From Helianthus annuus (taxonomy: Eukaryota > Streptophyta > Magnoliopsida > Asterales > Asteraceae), in assembly GCF_002127325.2 (NCBI RefSeq), contig NC_035436.2:109887591-109951590 (forward strand): DNA of 64,000 nucleotides, in the 5' to 3' direction. Under the pieces are notes generated by a model. The model was given only the letters and a program-made list of their open reading frames with translations, had not been told where the DNA came from and did no database searches. Positions 9,391 through 21,708 of the stretch are shown here, piece by piece. The stretch's first letter is position 1, and each line of letters starts with the position of its first letter. The position numbers and the translations under genes are program-made.

Positions 9391-12311
9391 TGTGACAACC
9401 CTCGTAATTACATGTATTCCTACGATTATTTAATGATAATTAAAGTGCTTAGTGACTGTGTTGAATTACTTAATTGTTTCCTGATTACTGTGTCATACTT
9501 ACATGTGCTTGTTAACATACTAGTCATGTGCAGAAAATTGACTAAATGGCCCTGAATGTTTTCCTAAGTGTTAGGAATTAAAAGTGTTACAAAAATATAT
9601 ATATAAAAGACACTTTACGGAATAATTAAACACTTTAACGGAATGATATCTAACCGAACAACCGGACATTACCCGGGACACTAAATTTTTGTCAAATACA
9701 TTGTTATTGTTTTTAACTTGTCATGATCCCCGTTCACCATAACACCCACTAAATATTTAGTAACTAATTCAAGTAAACATACATTTGGTTTCTAACTAAT
9801 AAGTAACCATCTAGTTGCAATTTTTCAATTTACCCCCCCCCCCATAAAACTGAATTCGGTCCTTAAGTGGACCCACACAATCACCAACTTATCTTCATAC
9901 CATGCCTTCTTCATTCTACCTCATATTATAATAGATTCGTTACTTCTAAATCTAAACAAAATATAAGGAACATCCATATAAGTATGGCACCTACTTACAC
10001 CATATCATTCCATAGATTCACTCCCTCACTTCACATCTCTCTCTCCCTCTTTCGGCTCCACCCCAAACCACCACCATCACCACCGCTTAAACATCATCAT
10101 CTTCATCAATATTAAGTTCCATTCAAGCTTTGAAGGTGATTCAAGAAGGTTGCACTTGTGAAGCTTCGAAAGGGCTTTGTTCTTGCTTGTTCATCATCAC
10201 TTTTCACCACCTTCTTCATTAGATTCTTCCCTAGCCTTGAGCTAGTAGTAAGCTCTTGTTTAACTCTTGATCATCTTGCTTTTATGGTTAAAAGTTGTAG
10301 TAAGATTTGTATGTTAAAACACTAAAAGAGTTAGAACAAGAAACTTGAACATAAAAGTTTCATAAAGATTTACATGAAGTGTTGTAGTAGGATGTTGTAG
10401 GGAACATGTTGCTGATTTCTTGATGATCTACTTGTTAATATTAATGTTAAAGGTCGTTGTTGTTCACTAAACATGTTAACGGAATCAATCGAACATGCGT
10501 TCGAAAGTAGGGAACTGAAAACAGAAAGCTGGCTGGAGTTTACAGCCAACTAGTTGGCTGTAACCAGACCGTAACTTAACGAAAAACTGATTTTCTGAAG
10601 TCTAGATTTATGTATTATGAAATACGGTTCTAATGGCACTAAAATCATAATTTTTGGACTTGGTTTACTATTTTTAAAGACCCGTTTTGTAACAGCAGCT
10701 CAAGCTGCATTTTTACTGCTGAAAATAAGCATTCTTTTTTCCGTCATAACTTGTATTCTGTGTAGAGTCAGATAATGAAATTTGTACTGTAAATGACCAC
10801 CGATGTATTTGTAATTCTCCCACTGGAATTTCGTAAATCGGACTTATGAGGAATTTTAAATAAATTATTCCGTAGACTGCAATCAGAAAAAGAAGAATCT
10901 GATTGCAGTTCGGTAAATGATTTTTTATAAAGTATTGGTAATGAATTGGCTCCCGATAATTTTACACAATAATATTTGGATCGTCTAGCACCTTCTGTAA
11001 AAAGTTGGGAATTTTTGGAACAGGGTAACTATTTTATTAAAACTCCCGAAAACAGCCCAGTTTTTAATATAAAAGCTGAAAAGACATAAGTATTAATTTG
11101 TGTGTCTGAATGTCGGGTAGGTTATCTGAGAATGGTCCAACATGTTATATGTCAATAAAAGTCTTATGTGCAATGTCGTATGCTTGCTTATGAACGGGAA
11201 TAGATGGGAGGCTTATATGGGCATAAACCGTTAAAGTGATGCATGTTATGTGGTAGATGCGTGTAGGAATTTCATGCTTATTTGAAGACACTAATAAACT
11301 AAGTGGTAATCATACTAGGACGTGATTAACCGACCTTGACTGTTAGCTATTTTGAGAGTCAAACCGAGCAATCGAGGTGAGTTCACACACTTTCTAAGGC
11401 ATGGGATTCCCGGTGGTTGGGAATGGGTTAAAGAATTTAAAACGGAATCTACATATCCTCCTTGGATAGGATATGTACGGCCATCCTCCATAGGTAGGAT
11501 GCCAATATTAATCATGTGTATTCTCCTTGGGCCGAATACGTACGTTCGTCCTCCTTGGGTAGGACAACAACCTTACAACTTACTAGACAAAATTCTATCA
11601 TGAAGTCCCTCAATTTATATCGACTTAATCGCCGAGGCCAATGGCGAGCGGGTCATTAGTTAATAGCGTTATTAGGTTTAACAAACCTCACACCGTGCCA
11701 GTCGGACGGGCGTGTTCTAATGGACTATGGCAAACTGTCAAGGATGATAGACACTGATGTAGGGCACAACTTATTTACGTTAGTAGTCGATATGGTACGG
11801 TCTAGTGGTTTACATGGGGAAGCCCCCACTGATCATGGATATGGTTTGGGTAATAAAGAATGAACTGGTTAATCATACTTTCAACTATGGGGTAACCCCC
11901 ACGGCAAATATGCCAACGAAAGACAAACCATGTTTTCGAAAACAACTTAAAACTAAACAACCAACTGTGCACTCACTCAACTTTGTTGTTGACGCTTATG
12001 GAGCTTGCACGGGGAGGAGGTCGTTGTGGGATGTGGACTGTTATGTCCCGTGCTAAATATTTAACCTTTATGAACTTATTAAACTTACGTATTGGACTTT
12101 AAACTTATGAACTATGGAACTTATGTTTTGGGTTTTACTTTTAATGCTTCCGCTGTTTAATTCGAACTTAGTTAACTAGCTTTGGTCACCAATTGTATTG
12201 TGGTTGATTTTATTTACTTATTACGTTGTTCAATATGATTGGTGGCTCGATCCTGGTCACGTCACGCCTCCAAGCGGTGGTACTCCGCATGTGGATTTTG
12301 GGGGTGTGACA
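9391..12311 (+). repeat. 5' LTR of TE-B (2,921 bp)
   Basis: Starts TGTGACAACC and ends GGGTGTGACA. Landmarks: a block with TAACCGAACAACCGGACA near 9650-9680, a C-tract at 9833-9843, CTAGCC...GCTAGTAGTAAG at 10229-10254, an intron donor GTGAGTTCA at 11377, a hairpin array at 11406-11570, and GGGG-AAG-CCCC and GGGG-TAA-CCCC mini-stems near 11815-11900. The 31 bp holding the intron acceptor in the 3' LTR are deleted here (about 11993). Confidence 0.93.
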
Positions 12312-12314
12312 GAT

Positions 12315-12327
12315 TGGTATCAGAGCC
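12315..12327 (+). other. Primer binding site of TE-B
   Basis: TGGTATCAGAGCC three bases after the LTR end, the standard initiator tRNA-Met primer site. Confidence 0.92.
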
Positions 12328-12614
12328 ATTGGTTATAGTGAACTTGGTTTTAAAAAGGGAAAAGCTTTTTTGACAAAACCAGACTATAACCTGTACAGTG
12401 CTCAACGATCCACAACGACGCTTCGCTCCACGTGCAAGACTCGACACAATAGGTGGTATGATTTGTGTTATATTGTCGGTTAGATAGTTCACACTGTGCA
12501 TTAGCTAACGTGATAACTGCTATTTGAACCTTGTGTGCTTACTCTCTGTTATCGTCCAACACTTACGCACTCTCGCGACACTTTTCTCACTTACGTTGCT
12601 ACATTGTGAAGATC

Positions 12615-15600
12615 ATGAGCGGACGCGGAGGACGTATCAACGTCACTCAAGCCCAGTTGACGGCTCTGATCAACGAACGAGTTGCTGAGGCACTCGTAGC
12701 TGTTCCTGCAGGAGGTATAACCTGCCATATCAACCCATCTTAGGATGTTTAGATCCTACCTTCGCAAACCAACCCTCGTGCTTAACCTTGTCTTTTATTC
12801 TCGCGCAACAGGTCAGCATGCTCAGCCTCCTGTGTGCACGTTCAAAACCTTCATGGATTGCCGACCTAGTACTTTCAGCGGCACAGAAGGAGCTGTAGGT
12901 CTTCTTCACTGGTTCGAGAAGCTCGAGTCTATTTTCGAGATGTGTGAATACCCTGAAGATCGTAGGGTGAAATATGCTACTAGAACACTCGAAGGTGCTG
13001 CGTTAACCTGGTGGAAGGCATAGGTTCAACTGGTTGGGTTGGCGGTTGCTAATGCCACACCATGGAACGGTTTCAAAGAACTGATCAAAGAAGAGTACTG
13101 CAGTCGTGACAACATCCACAAGCTGGAGGTGGAATTTTTCAATTTGAAGATGACGGGGTCTGAGATCGAGGTATACATGAAGAGGTCAAATGAGCTAGCC
13201 ATCTTGTGCCCTACTATGGTGGACCCTCCCAGCAAGCGCATTGAGCTATACCTTAAGGGCTTGGTGCCAGAAATTCAGAGTCACGTAACCTCAGCTAATC
13301 TTGGCACCATACAACAAATCATCAAGTTGGCTCATCGTCTCACTGATATGGCAGTTGAGCAAAACAGGCTGCCCAAGCGTATTAGCGCTACTACTTCTGA
13401 TGCTCCCAACGACAATAAGCGCAAGTGGGATGGAAATTTGGGCAAGGGTTCTGCTTCAGCTTACTCCCAGCAGCGAAAGACAAACGAGTACAGGAGCCCC
13501 GGTCAGCAGTCTTCTGGGAATCAAGGTCAGGGTGGGTACAAGGGAAATCACCCTAAGTGCAATCGATGTAATCTGCACCACAGCGGGCAGTGCAACAAGG
13601 GTCGCTATTAGAGATGTCAAAAGCTGGGTCATGAAGCTAAGGATTTCAGGAGCCCGCGTCCTACGAATCAGAATCGCCAACAACAACAAGCTCCACAGAA
13701 CCACCAGCAGTAGCAACAGCAGGGCAATAAAGGATGCTTTCAGTGTGGCGCTGAAGGCCACTTTAGGAGGAACTGCCCTCAGCTGAACCAGAATCAGAAC
13801 AACCAAGGAAACGGGAACCACAATGGAAACAACAATGGAGGCAACAACTGAGGCAACAACGGAGGTAACAATAATGGCAATGGCGCCCGAGGTCGTGCCT
13901 TCGTGATTGGTCAGGGTGATGCAAGGAACGATCCCAACGTTGTGATGGTTAAGTTTCTTCTGGATGATTTCTTTGTTACTGTTTTATTTGATTCGGGTGC
14001 CGACACTAGCTATGTGTCCTTAAAAGTTAGCCAAATGCTTAAGCGCACTCCAAGGCTTCTGAACACCAAACACATGGTAGAAATAGCAAACGGTAAAAGT
14101 CTTGAAGCCACACACGTAGTTAAGGACTGTAACCTCGTCCTAGCTGGTCAGACTTTCCATATCGATCTAATTCCTATCGTTCTGGGTAGTTTTGACGTTA
14201 TTATCGGGATGGATTGGTTATCTCGTCAGCAAGCGGAAATTCTTTGCAACGAGAAGATTGTCCGCATCCCTCGTCCTAGTAAAGAACCCCTCGTAATTCG
14301 TGGTGACAAGAGTGGTGCTGTTGTGGGCATCATCTCTTTCCTTAAGGCCCAGAAGTGTTTGCGCAAGGGCCACACTGCTATTCTAGCCCTTGTTTCTGAT
14401 ACATCCTCGGAAGAAAGGAAGATAGAAGACATTCCTTTTGTGCGCGACTTTCCTAAGGTATTTCCTGAGGAATTACCTGGTCTCCTGCCCCATCGCCAAG
14501 TTGAGTTTCAAATCGAGCTAGCTCCTGGAGCAGCGCCCATAGCTCGAGCACCCTATCGTCTAACTCCATCAGATCCTGAAGAACTATCTATGCAACTACA
14601 AGAACTCCTAGAAAAGGGCTTCATACGACCTAGCTCTTCGCCTTGGGGAGCTCCAGTGTTATTCGTGAAGAAGAAAGACGGTACCTTCAGGATGTGTATT
14701 GACTACAGCGAACTCAACAAGGTGACCGTGAAGAATCGTTATCCTCTTCCACGCATTGACGATTTGTTCGACCAGTTGCAAGGATCGACTTATTACTCTA
14801 AGATTGATTTGAGATCGGGCTACCATCAGCTGAGAGTCCGAGAGGAGGACGTCTCCAAAACAGCATTCAGAACTCGTTACGGCCATTACGAGTTTCTGGT
14901 TATGCCTTTCGAATTAACGAATGCCCCTGCGGTCTTCATGGATCTCATGAACCGAGTGTGCAAGCCTTACCTGGATAAGTTTATCATAGTGTTCATCGAC
15001 GACATCCTGATCTATTCTAAGAGTCAGGAGGAACACGAGAAACATCTAAGGCTTATTCTGGAACTTCTTCGAAAAAAAGCAGTTGTATGCCAAGTTTTTG
15101 AAATGTGACTTCTGGCTTCGCGAAGTCCACTTTCTAGGCCATGTGGTAAACAAGGATTTGATTCATGTGCATCCATCCAAGGTTGACTCGATAAAGAACT
15201 GGCCTGCACCCCGTACACCAACAGAAATCCGCCAATTCTTGGGTTTGGCAGGGTATTACAGAAGGTTTATCAAGGATTTCTCAAAGATCGCGCAACCTCT
15301 AACTTCACTAACTCAAAAGGGTGTCACCTATCGCTGGGGTGATGCACAGGAATCTGTGTTCCAGCACTTGAAAGATAGGCTTTGTAGCGCGCATATCCTC
15401 TCATTGCCTGAAGGCACATATGATTTGTGGTTTATTGCGACGCTTCCATCCAAGGACTTGGTTGCGTGTTGATGCAACGTGATAAGGTCATTGCCTACGC
15501 ATCGCGCCAACTTAAGGTTCACGAAAGGAACTACACTACGCACGACTTGGAACTGTGAGTAGTTGTTTTCGCACTTAAGATATGGAGACATTACCTCTAC

Positions 15601-17238
15601 AATACCAAGTGCACCATTTACACCGATCACAGGAGTCTCGAGCATATCTTCAAGCAAAAGGAGTTAAACATGCGATAACGTCGATGGGTTGAACTCTTGA
15701 ACGATTACGAATGCGCGATCAGGTACCATCCGGGCAAGGCCAATGTTGTGGCGTACGCCCTTAGTCGAAAGGATACTATACCTAAGCGTGTATGTGCGTT
15801 ACAACTTACCATCCAATCTAGTCTTCCTGCCCAAATTCGTGATGCTCAGGTCGAAGCATTGAAAACAGAAAACATCAGGGCTGAGTCCCTACGAGGATCG
15901 AGGCAGCGGCTAGAACAAAAGGAAGACGACACTTACTATGTAACAGGGCGCATCTGGGTTCCGCTTTACGGAAACTTACGCGAGCCTGTGATGGACGAAG
16001 CGCACAAGTCTCGTTATTCGGTACACCCTGATTTGGATAAGATGTACCACGATCTCAAGACTACGTATTGGTGGCCTGGTATGAAAGCTCACATAGCAAC
16101 CTAAGTTAGCAAATGTTTGACTTGTGCGAGAGTCAAGACTGAATATCAGAAACCATCAGGCCTACTTCAACAATCAGAGATCCTGAAATGGAAATGGGAG
16201 CAAATTTCCATGGATTTAGTTACCGGCCTGCCTAGATCCCAATGCGGAAATGATACCATATGGGTGATCATAAATCGACTGACTATGTCTGCACACTTCT
16301 TGGCTATCAAGGAAACCAACAAGTTTTCTACTCTAGCAGACATCTACCTAAAGGAAGTAGTATCAAGGCACGGAGTGCCAACCTCCATCATTTCTGATCG
16401 TGACGCGCGTTTTACTTCTGAACTGTGGCAAGCCATGCACAAGTCTTTTGGCTCACGTTTAGATATGAGCACCGCTTATCATCCACAGACGGATGGGCAG
16501 TCTGAACGCACCATCCAGACCCTTGAAGACATGCTTAGGGCATGTGTAATTGATTTTGGTAATGGCTGGGAATAGCACCTCCCGTTAGTGGAGTTTTCAT
16601 ACAACAAGAGTTACCACACCAGTATCCAAGCTGCTTCGTTTGAGGCATTGTACGGACGTAAATGCCGATCACCTCTTTGTTGGGCAGAAGTTGGTGACAG
16701 CCAAATCACTGGCCCAGAACTGGTAGTAGATACGACCGAGGGAATTGCTCAGATACGACAGCGAATGGCGGCAACTCGTGACCGTCAGAAAAGCTACGCG
16801 AATAAGCGCAGGAAACCACTCGAGTTCTAGGTTGGGGATCGGGTGCTACTTAAAGTCTCACCTTGGAAAGGTGTAGTTCGTTTTGGGAAACGAGGCAAGC
16901 TCAATCCGCGTTATGTCAGACCATTCGAAATCATTGAGAAAATTGGCAAAGTCGCCTACAAGCTGAATCTACCGGCCGAACTCAGCGGAGTTCACAATGT
17001 GTTCCATGTGTCGAATTTGAAGAAGTGTCTGTCAGATGAGACCCTCATAGTTCCTTTAAAGGAGCTCACTATCGACGACCAGCTGGGATTCGTCGAAGAA
17101 CCAGTAGAGATTACGGATCAAGATGTTAAAATTCTCAAGCGCACCAGGATACCTCTTGTTCGAGTTCGTTGGGATTCCCGTCGTGGCCCAGAGTATACCT
17201 GGGAACGAGAAGACCAAATGAAACTCAAGTATCCCTAG
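12615..17238 (+). pseudogene. gag-pol polyprotein of TE-B, disabled
   Basis: Domains in order: gag capsid (12840-13330), zinc knuckles (13555-13790), protease with Leu-Phe-Asp-Ser-Gly-Ala-Asp near 13985, reverse transcriptase (about 14600-15150, FIDDILIYS at about 14990-15020), RNase H, integrase with HHCC and DDE motifs (about 15950-16560), and a chromodomain-like tail (about 17090-17230). Stops are seen at 13021, 13609, 13711, 13849, 15556, 15676, 16102, 16573, 16828 and 17236, with frameshifts near 15080 and 15420. Several stops look like single C-to-T or G-to-A type changes in Gln or Trp-like codons, as expected from methylated-cytosine decay. The Gly of MPFGLTNAP in reverse transcriptase is Glu here. 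It cannot be autonomous. Confidence 0.92.
12715..12811 (+). other. Small intron in gag of TE-B (97 bp, phase 1)
   Basis: The donor GTATAACC at 12715 follows exon 1 (ATG 12615, 100 nt). The acceptor CGCAACAG ends at 12811. Unspliced, the frame stops at a TAG within the intron; spliced, exon 1 joins in frame to the Gly-Gln-His-Ala-Gln segment that leads into the capsid region. Same position and phase as in TE-G and TE-A. Confidence 0.78.
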
Positions 17239-17284
17239 CTGTTTAAGAAAAGTGCGACCACTACTGAGACTGAAGCTACAGCAA

Positions 17285-17421
17285 AATTTCGGGACGAAAT
17301 TCCAAATCAATGGGGGGATGATGTGACACCCCAGGAAAAGCCAGTAAACACCGCAACTTAACTAGCTTCCTCAGTAACCACGCACTAAATTTCGGGATGA
17401 AATTTTCTTAACAGGGGAGAA
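17285..17421 (+). promoter_or_regulatory. 3' end of TE-B internal region: duplicated palindrome, polypurine tract and LTR-start module
   Basis: AATTTCGGGACGAAATT (17285-17301) is followed by a purine run TGGGGGGATGA and TGTGACACCCC (17322). About 100 bp later the same order repeats: AAATTTCGGGATGAAATTT (from 17387), AACAGGGGAGAA, and the true LTR start TGTGACAACC at 17422. The second purine run is the working polypurine tract by position; the first looks like a vestigial LTR boundary. Confidence 0.7.
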
Positions 17422-20380
17422 TGTGACAACCCTCGTAATTACATGTATCCGTACGATTATTTAATGATAATTAAAGTGCTTAGTGACTGTGTTGAATTAC
17501 TTAACTGTTTCCTGATTACTGTGTCATACTTACATGTGCTTGTTAACATACTAGTCATGTGCAGAAAATTGACTAAATGGCCCTGAATGTTTTCCTAAGT
17601 GTTAGGAATTAAAAGTGTTACAAAAATATATATATAAAAGACACTTTACGGAATAATTAAACACTTTAACGGAACGATATCTAACCGAACAACCGGACAT
17701 TACCCGGGACACAAAATTTTTGTCAAATACATTGTTATTATTTTTAACTTGTCATGATCCCCGTTCACCATAACACCCACTAAATATCTAGTAACTAATT
17801 CTAGTAAACATACACTTGGTTTCTAACTAATAAGTAACCATCTAGTTGCAATTTTTCAATTTACCCCCTCTCCCATAAAACCGAAATCGGTCCTTAAGTG
17901 GACCCACACAATCACCAACATATCTTCATACCATGCCTTCTTGATTTTATCTCATATTATAATAGACTGGTTACTTCTAAATCTAAACAAAATATAAGGA
18001 ACATCCATATAAGTATGGCACCTACTTACACCATATCATTCCATAGATTCACTCCCTCACTTCACATCTCTCTCTCCCTCTTTCGGCTCCACCCCAAACT
18101 GCCACCATCACCACGACTTAAATATCATCATCTTCATCAATATCAAGTTCCATTCAAGTTTTGGAGGTGATTCAAGAAGGTTGCACTTGTGAAGCTTCAA
18201 AAGGGCTTTGTTCTTTCTTGTTCATCATCACTTTTCACCACCTTCTTCATTAGATTCTTCCCTAGCCTTGGGCTAGTAGTAAGCTCTTGTTTAACTCTTG
18301 ATCATCTTGCTTTTATGGTTAAAAGTTGGAGTAAGATTTGTATAATAAAACACTAAAAGAGTTAGAACAAGAAACTTGAACATAAAAGTTACATAAAGAT
18401 TTACATGAAGAAGTGTTGTAGTAGGATGTTGTAGTGAACATGTTGCTAATTTCTTGATGATCTACTTGTTAATATTAATGTTAAAGGTCATTGTTGTTCG
18501 CTAAACATGTTAACGGAATCAATCGAACATGCGTTAGAAAGTAGGGAACTGAAAACAGAAAGCTGGCTGGAGTTTACAGCCAACTTCAGTTGGCTGTAAC
18601 CAGACCGTAACTTAACGAAAAACTGATTTTCTGAAGTCTAGATTTATGTATTATGAAATACGGTTCAAATGGCACTGAAATCATAATTTTTGGACTTCGT
18701 TTACTATTTTCAAAGACCCGTTTTGTAACAGCAGCTCAAGCTGCATTTTTACTGCTGAAAATAAGCGTTCTGCTTTCTGTCATAACTTGTATTCTGTGTA
18801 GAGTCAGATAATGAAATTTGTACTGTAAATAACCACCGATGTATTTGTAATTCTCTCCCACTGGAATTTCGTAAATCGGACTTACGAGGAATTTTAAATA
18901 AACTATTCCGTGGACTGCAATCAGAAAAAGAAGAATCTGATTGCAGTCCGCTAAATGATTTTTTATAAAATATTGGTAATGAATTGGATCCCGAGATTTT
19001 TACACAATAATATTTGGATCGTCTAGCACCTTCTGTAAAAATTTGGGAATTTTTGGAAAAGGGTAACTATTTTATTAAAACTCCCGAAAACAGCCCAGTT
19101 TTGAATATAAAAGCTGAAACGACATAAGTAGTAATTTGCGTGTCTAAATGTCGGGTAGGTTATCTGAGAATGGTCTAACATGTTATATGTCAATAAAAGT
19201 GTTATGTGCAATGTCGTATGCTTTCTTATGAACGGGAATAGATGGGAGGCTTATATGTGCATAAACCGTTAAAGTGATGCATGTTATGTGGTAGATGCGT
19301 GTAGGAATTTCGTGCTTATTTGAAGTCACTAATAAACTAAGTGGTAATCATACTAGGACGTGATTGACCAACCTTGACTGTTAGCTATTTTGAGAGTCAA
19401 ACCGAGCAACCGAGGTGAGTTCACACAGTTTCTAAGGCATGGGATTCCCGGTGGTTGGGAATGGGTTAAAGAATTTAAAACGGAATCTACATATCCTCCT
19501 TGGGTAGGATATGTACGGCCATCCTCCATAGGTAGGATGCCAATATTAATCATGCGTATTCTCCTTGGGCAGAATACGTACGTTCGTCCTCCTTGGGTAG
19601 GACAACAACCTTAAAACTTACTAGACAAAACTCTATCATGAAGTCCCTCAATTTATATCGACTTAATCGCCGAGGCCAATGGCGAGCGGGTCATTAGTTA
19701 ATAGCGCTATTAGGTTTAACAAACCTCACACCGTGCCAGTCGGACGGGCGTGTTCTAATGGACTATGGCAAACTGTCAGTGATGATAGACACTGATGTAG
19801 GGCACAACTTATTTGCGTTAGTAGTCGATATGGTACGGTCTAGTGGTTTACATGGGGAAGCCCCCACTGATCATGGATATGGTTTGGGTAATAAAGAATG
19901 AACTGGTTAATCATACTTTCAACTATGGGGTAACCCCCACGGCAAATACGCCAACAAAAGAGAAACCATGTTTTCGGAAACAACTTAAAACTAAGCAACC
20001 AACCGTGAACTCACTCAACTTTGTTGTTGACTCGTTGTTACATGCCTTACAGGTCGCTAGACGCTTATGGAGCTTGCACGAGGAGGAGGTCGTTGTGGGA
20101 TGTGGACTGTTATGTCCCGTGCTAAATATTTAACCTCTATGAACTTATTAAACTTATGTATTGGACTTTAAACTTATGAACTATGGAACTTATGTTTTGG
20201 GTTTTACTTTTAATGCTTCCGCTGTTTAATTCGAACTTAGTTAACTAGCTTTGGTCACCAATTGTATTGTGGTTGATTTTATTTACTTATTACGTTGTAC
20301 AATATGATTGGTGGCTCGATGCTGGTCACGTAACGCCTCCAAGCGGTGGTACTCCGTGTGTGGATTTTGGGGGTGTGACA
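17422..20380 (+). repeat. 3' LTR of TE-B (2,959 bp)
   Basis: Same start and end as the 5' LTR. It retains the intron-like segment from GTGAGT at 19415 to CATGCCTTACAG at 20052, including the 31 bp (20032-20062) missing from the 5' copy. The C-tract at 17861-17874 is interrupted by T. The hairpin array corresponds to about 19444-19612. Confidence 0.93.
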
Positions 20381-20385
20381 ACTAG
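20381..20385. repeat. Target-site duplication of TE-B, right copy (ACTAG)
   Basis: Matches 9386-9390 exactly. Confidence 0.95.
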
Positions 20386-21314
20386 GGTGTGACCATCTTG
20401 ACTTAGGTCAATGCGAAAAGAAATTCATGAGTGTACCAAATGACGAAAACGTCCAATTACCTACACATAAAGTAGATTTTAAAAGTTAAAACAACATAAA
20501 AAGCAAAACTTTTGTCAATTTGGATTCATCTCTAACGTCCCAAACATTTAATATTAAAACGTTTAGCTAGACATGAGACATATCAAATGGGTTGAACAAA
20601 GTCAAAGAAAAACCCTTTTTTTCACAAATTAAAATACTACATCTTAGAAGGCATGGTCAGTTGTTTAGGCCATGCCTTTTTCACTTGACCCCTAAGTCCC
20701 CCAACTTATAGTTTTGTACATTTAACCCCCAAATTTATAGATTTTGTACATTTAACTCCCATCTTTTTGGTAACTGACATATTGACTGCTAACTTATTAA
20801 ATTGACACCTCATCTTCCTCCAACATTTCAATTTTGTTGTTTAAATTACTCTTATGACTATACACCACAACGTGGGTGACATTATAATCTTTTTTATCTA
20901 TGTCTAACCATGTTAATGTCACAAACATAACGAGTGTAACAAAGTAATAAAGAAGTCATGTCACATGCAAGTATCACATGTTGATGTCATCATTGTAACA
21001 CGTTTACCGAAGTTGCAAATGGGATGTTGCCGCCGCAATGCATGGCATGGGTAAAAATCCAGTTTTAGATTATAATTGAAATAATATACTTTTTGTTATT
21101 ATATTTGACTTCTTTATTTTTATGGACTAAGAATGTTTTAGGTCAACATAACACAATTCAAAACCGTTTTCTCAAGTGATATATAAAACGGGTCAAGCAT
21201 GTAGAAAGTCGCCTATTTTCAAATATTTAGATTATTTTTCAAAAAAAGAACAGAAGTCTTAATTTAACTTAAGTGACCCAACCCGTTTTGACTTGTTATA
21301 TGAGCTGCTACTTA
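20386..21314. other. AT-rich non-coding flank
   Basis: No gene. It contains a 9-bp perfect stem (AAGGCATGG at 20648-20656 with CCATGCCTT at 20670-20678) and two tandem copies of a stretch built on TTATAG..TTTGTACATTTAAC (about 20704-20765). The ACCCGTTTTGAC-type sequences near 21280 are common in plant introns and intergenic DNA. Confidence 0.5.
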
Positions 21315-21569
<255 letters not shown>

Positions 21570-21665
21570 CTAACCAAATTAAATTCTACGGTATGAAATT
21601 ATAATTATATAGGAATGATTAAAGATGACCTTGGGTGACGTCTCCAATCAAACTGAATAATATAG

Positions 21666-21668
<3 letters not shown>

Positions 21669-21701
<33 letters not shown>

Positions 21702-21708
21702 GGAGGAT
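21669..21708. repeat. (AT)20 microsatellite
   Basis: Uninterrupted AT dinucleotide tract of 40 bases. Confidence 0.97.

Larger units (their letters stand above)
9391..20380 (+). mobile_element. TE-B: full-length Ty3/gypsy chromovirus-like element, 10,990 bp
   Basis: Complete structure: TSD ACTAG (9386-9390 and 20381-20385), 5' LTR, PBS, gag with a small intron, pol with a chromodomain-like tail, polypurine tract and 3' LTR. The proteins are the same family as TE-G. The LTRs differ by scattered substitutions and a 31-bp deletion in the 5' copy, and gag-pol carries many stops, so the insertion is clearly older than TE-G. Confidence 0.95.

Noticed and set aside
9867..10115. Open frame MDPHNHQLIFIP... 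(again at 17898-18170)
   Set aside because: It lies in the LTR of TE-B, differs between the two LTRs without codon-type constraint and looks like CT/CA-rich leader sequence open by chance.
12315..12327. tRNA-Met gene fragments at the TGGTATCAGAGCC sites (also 46915, 58601, 40886, 4247)
   Set aside because: Only the 12-13 bases complementary to the tRNA 3' end are present, each directly after an LTR end; these are primer binding sites.
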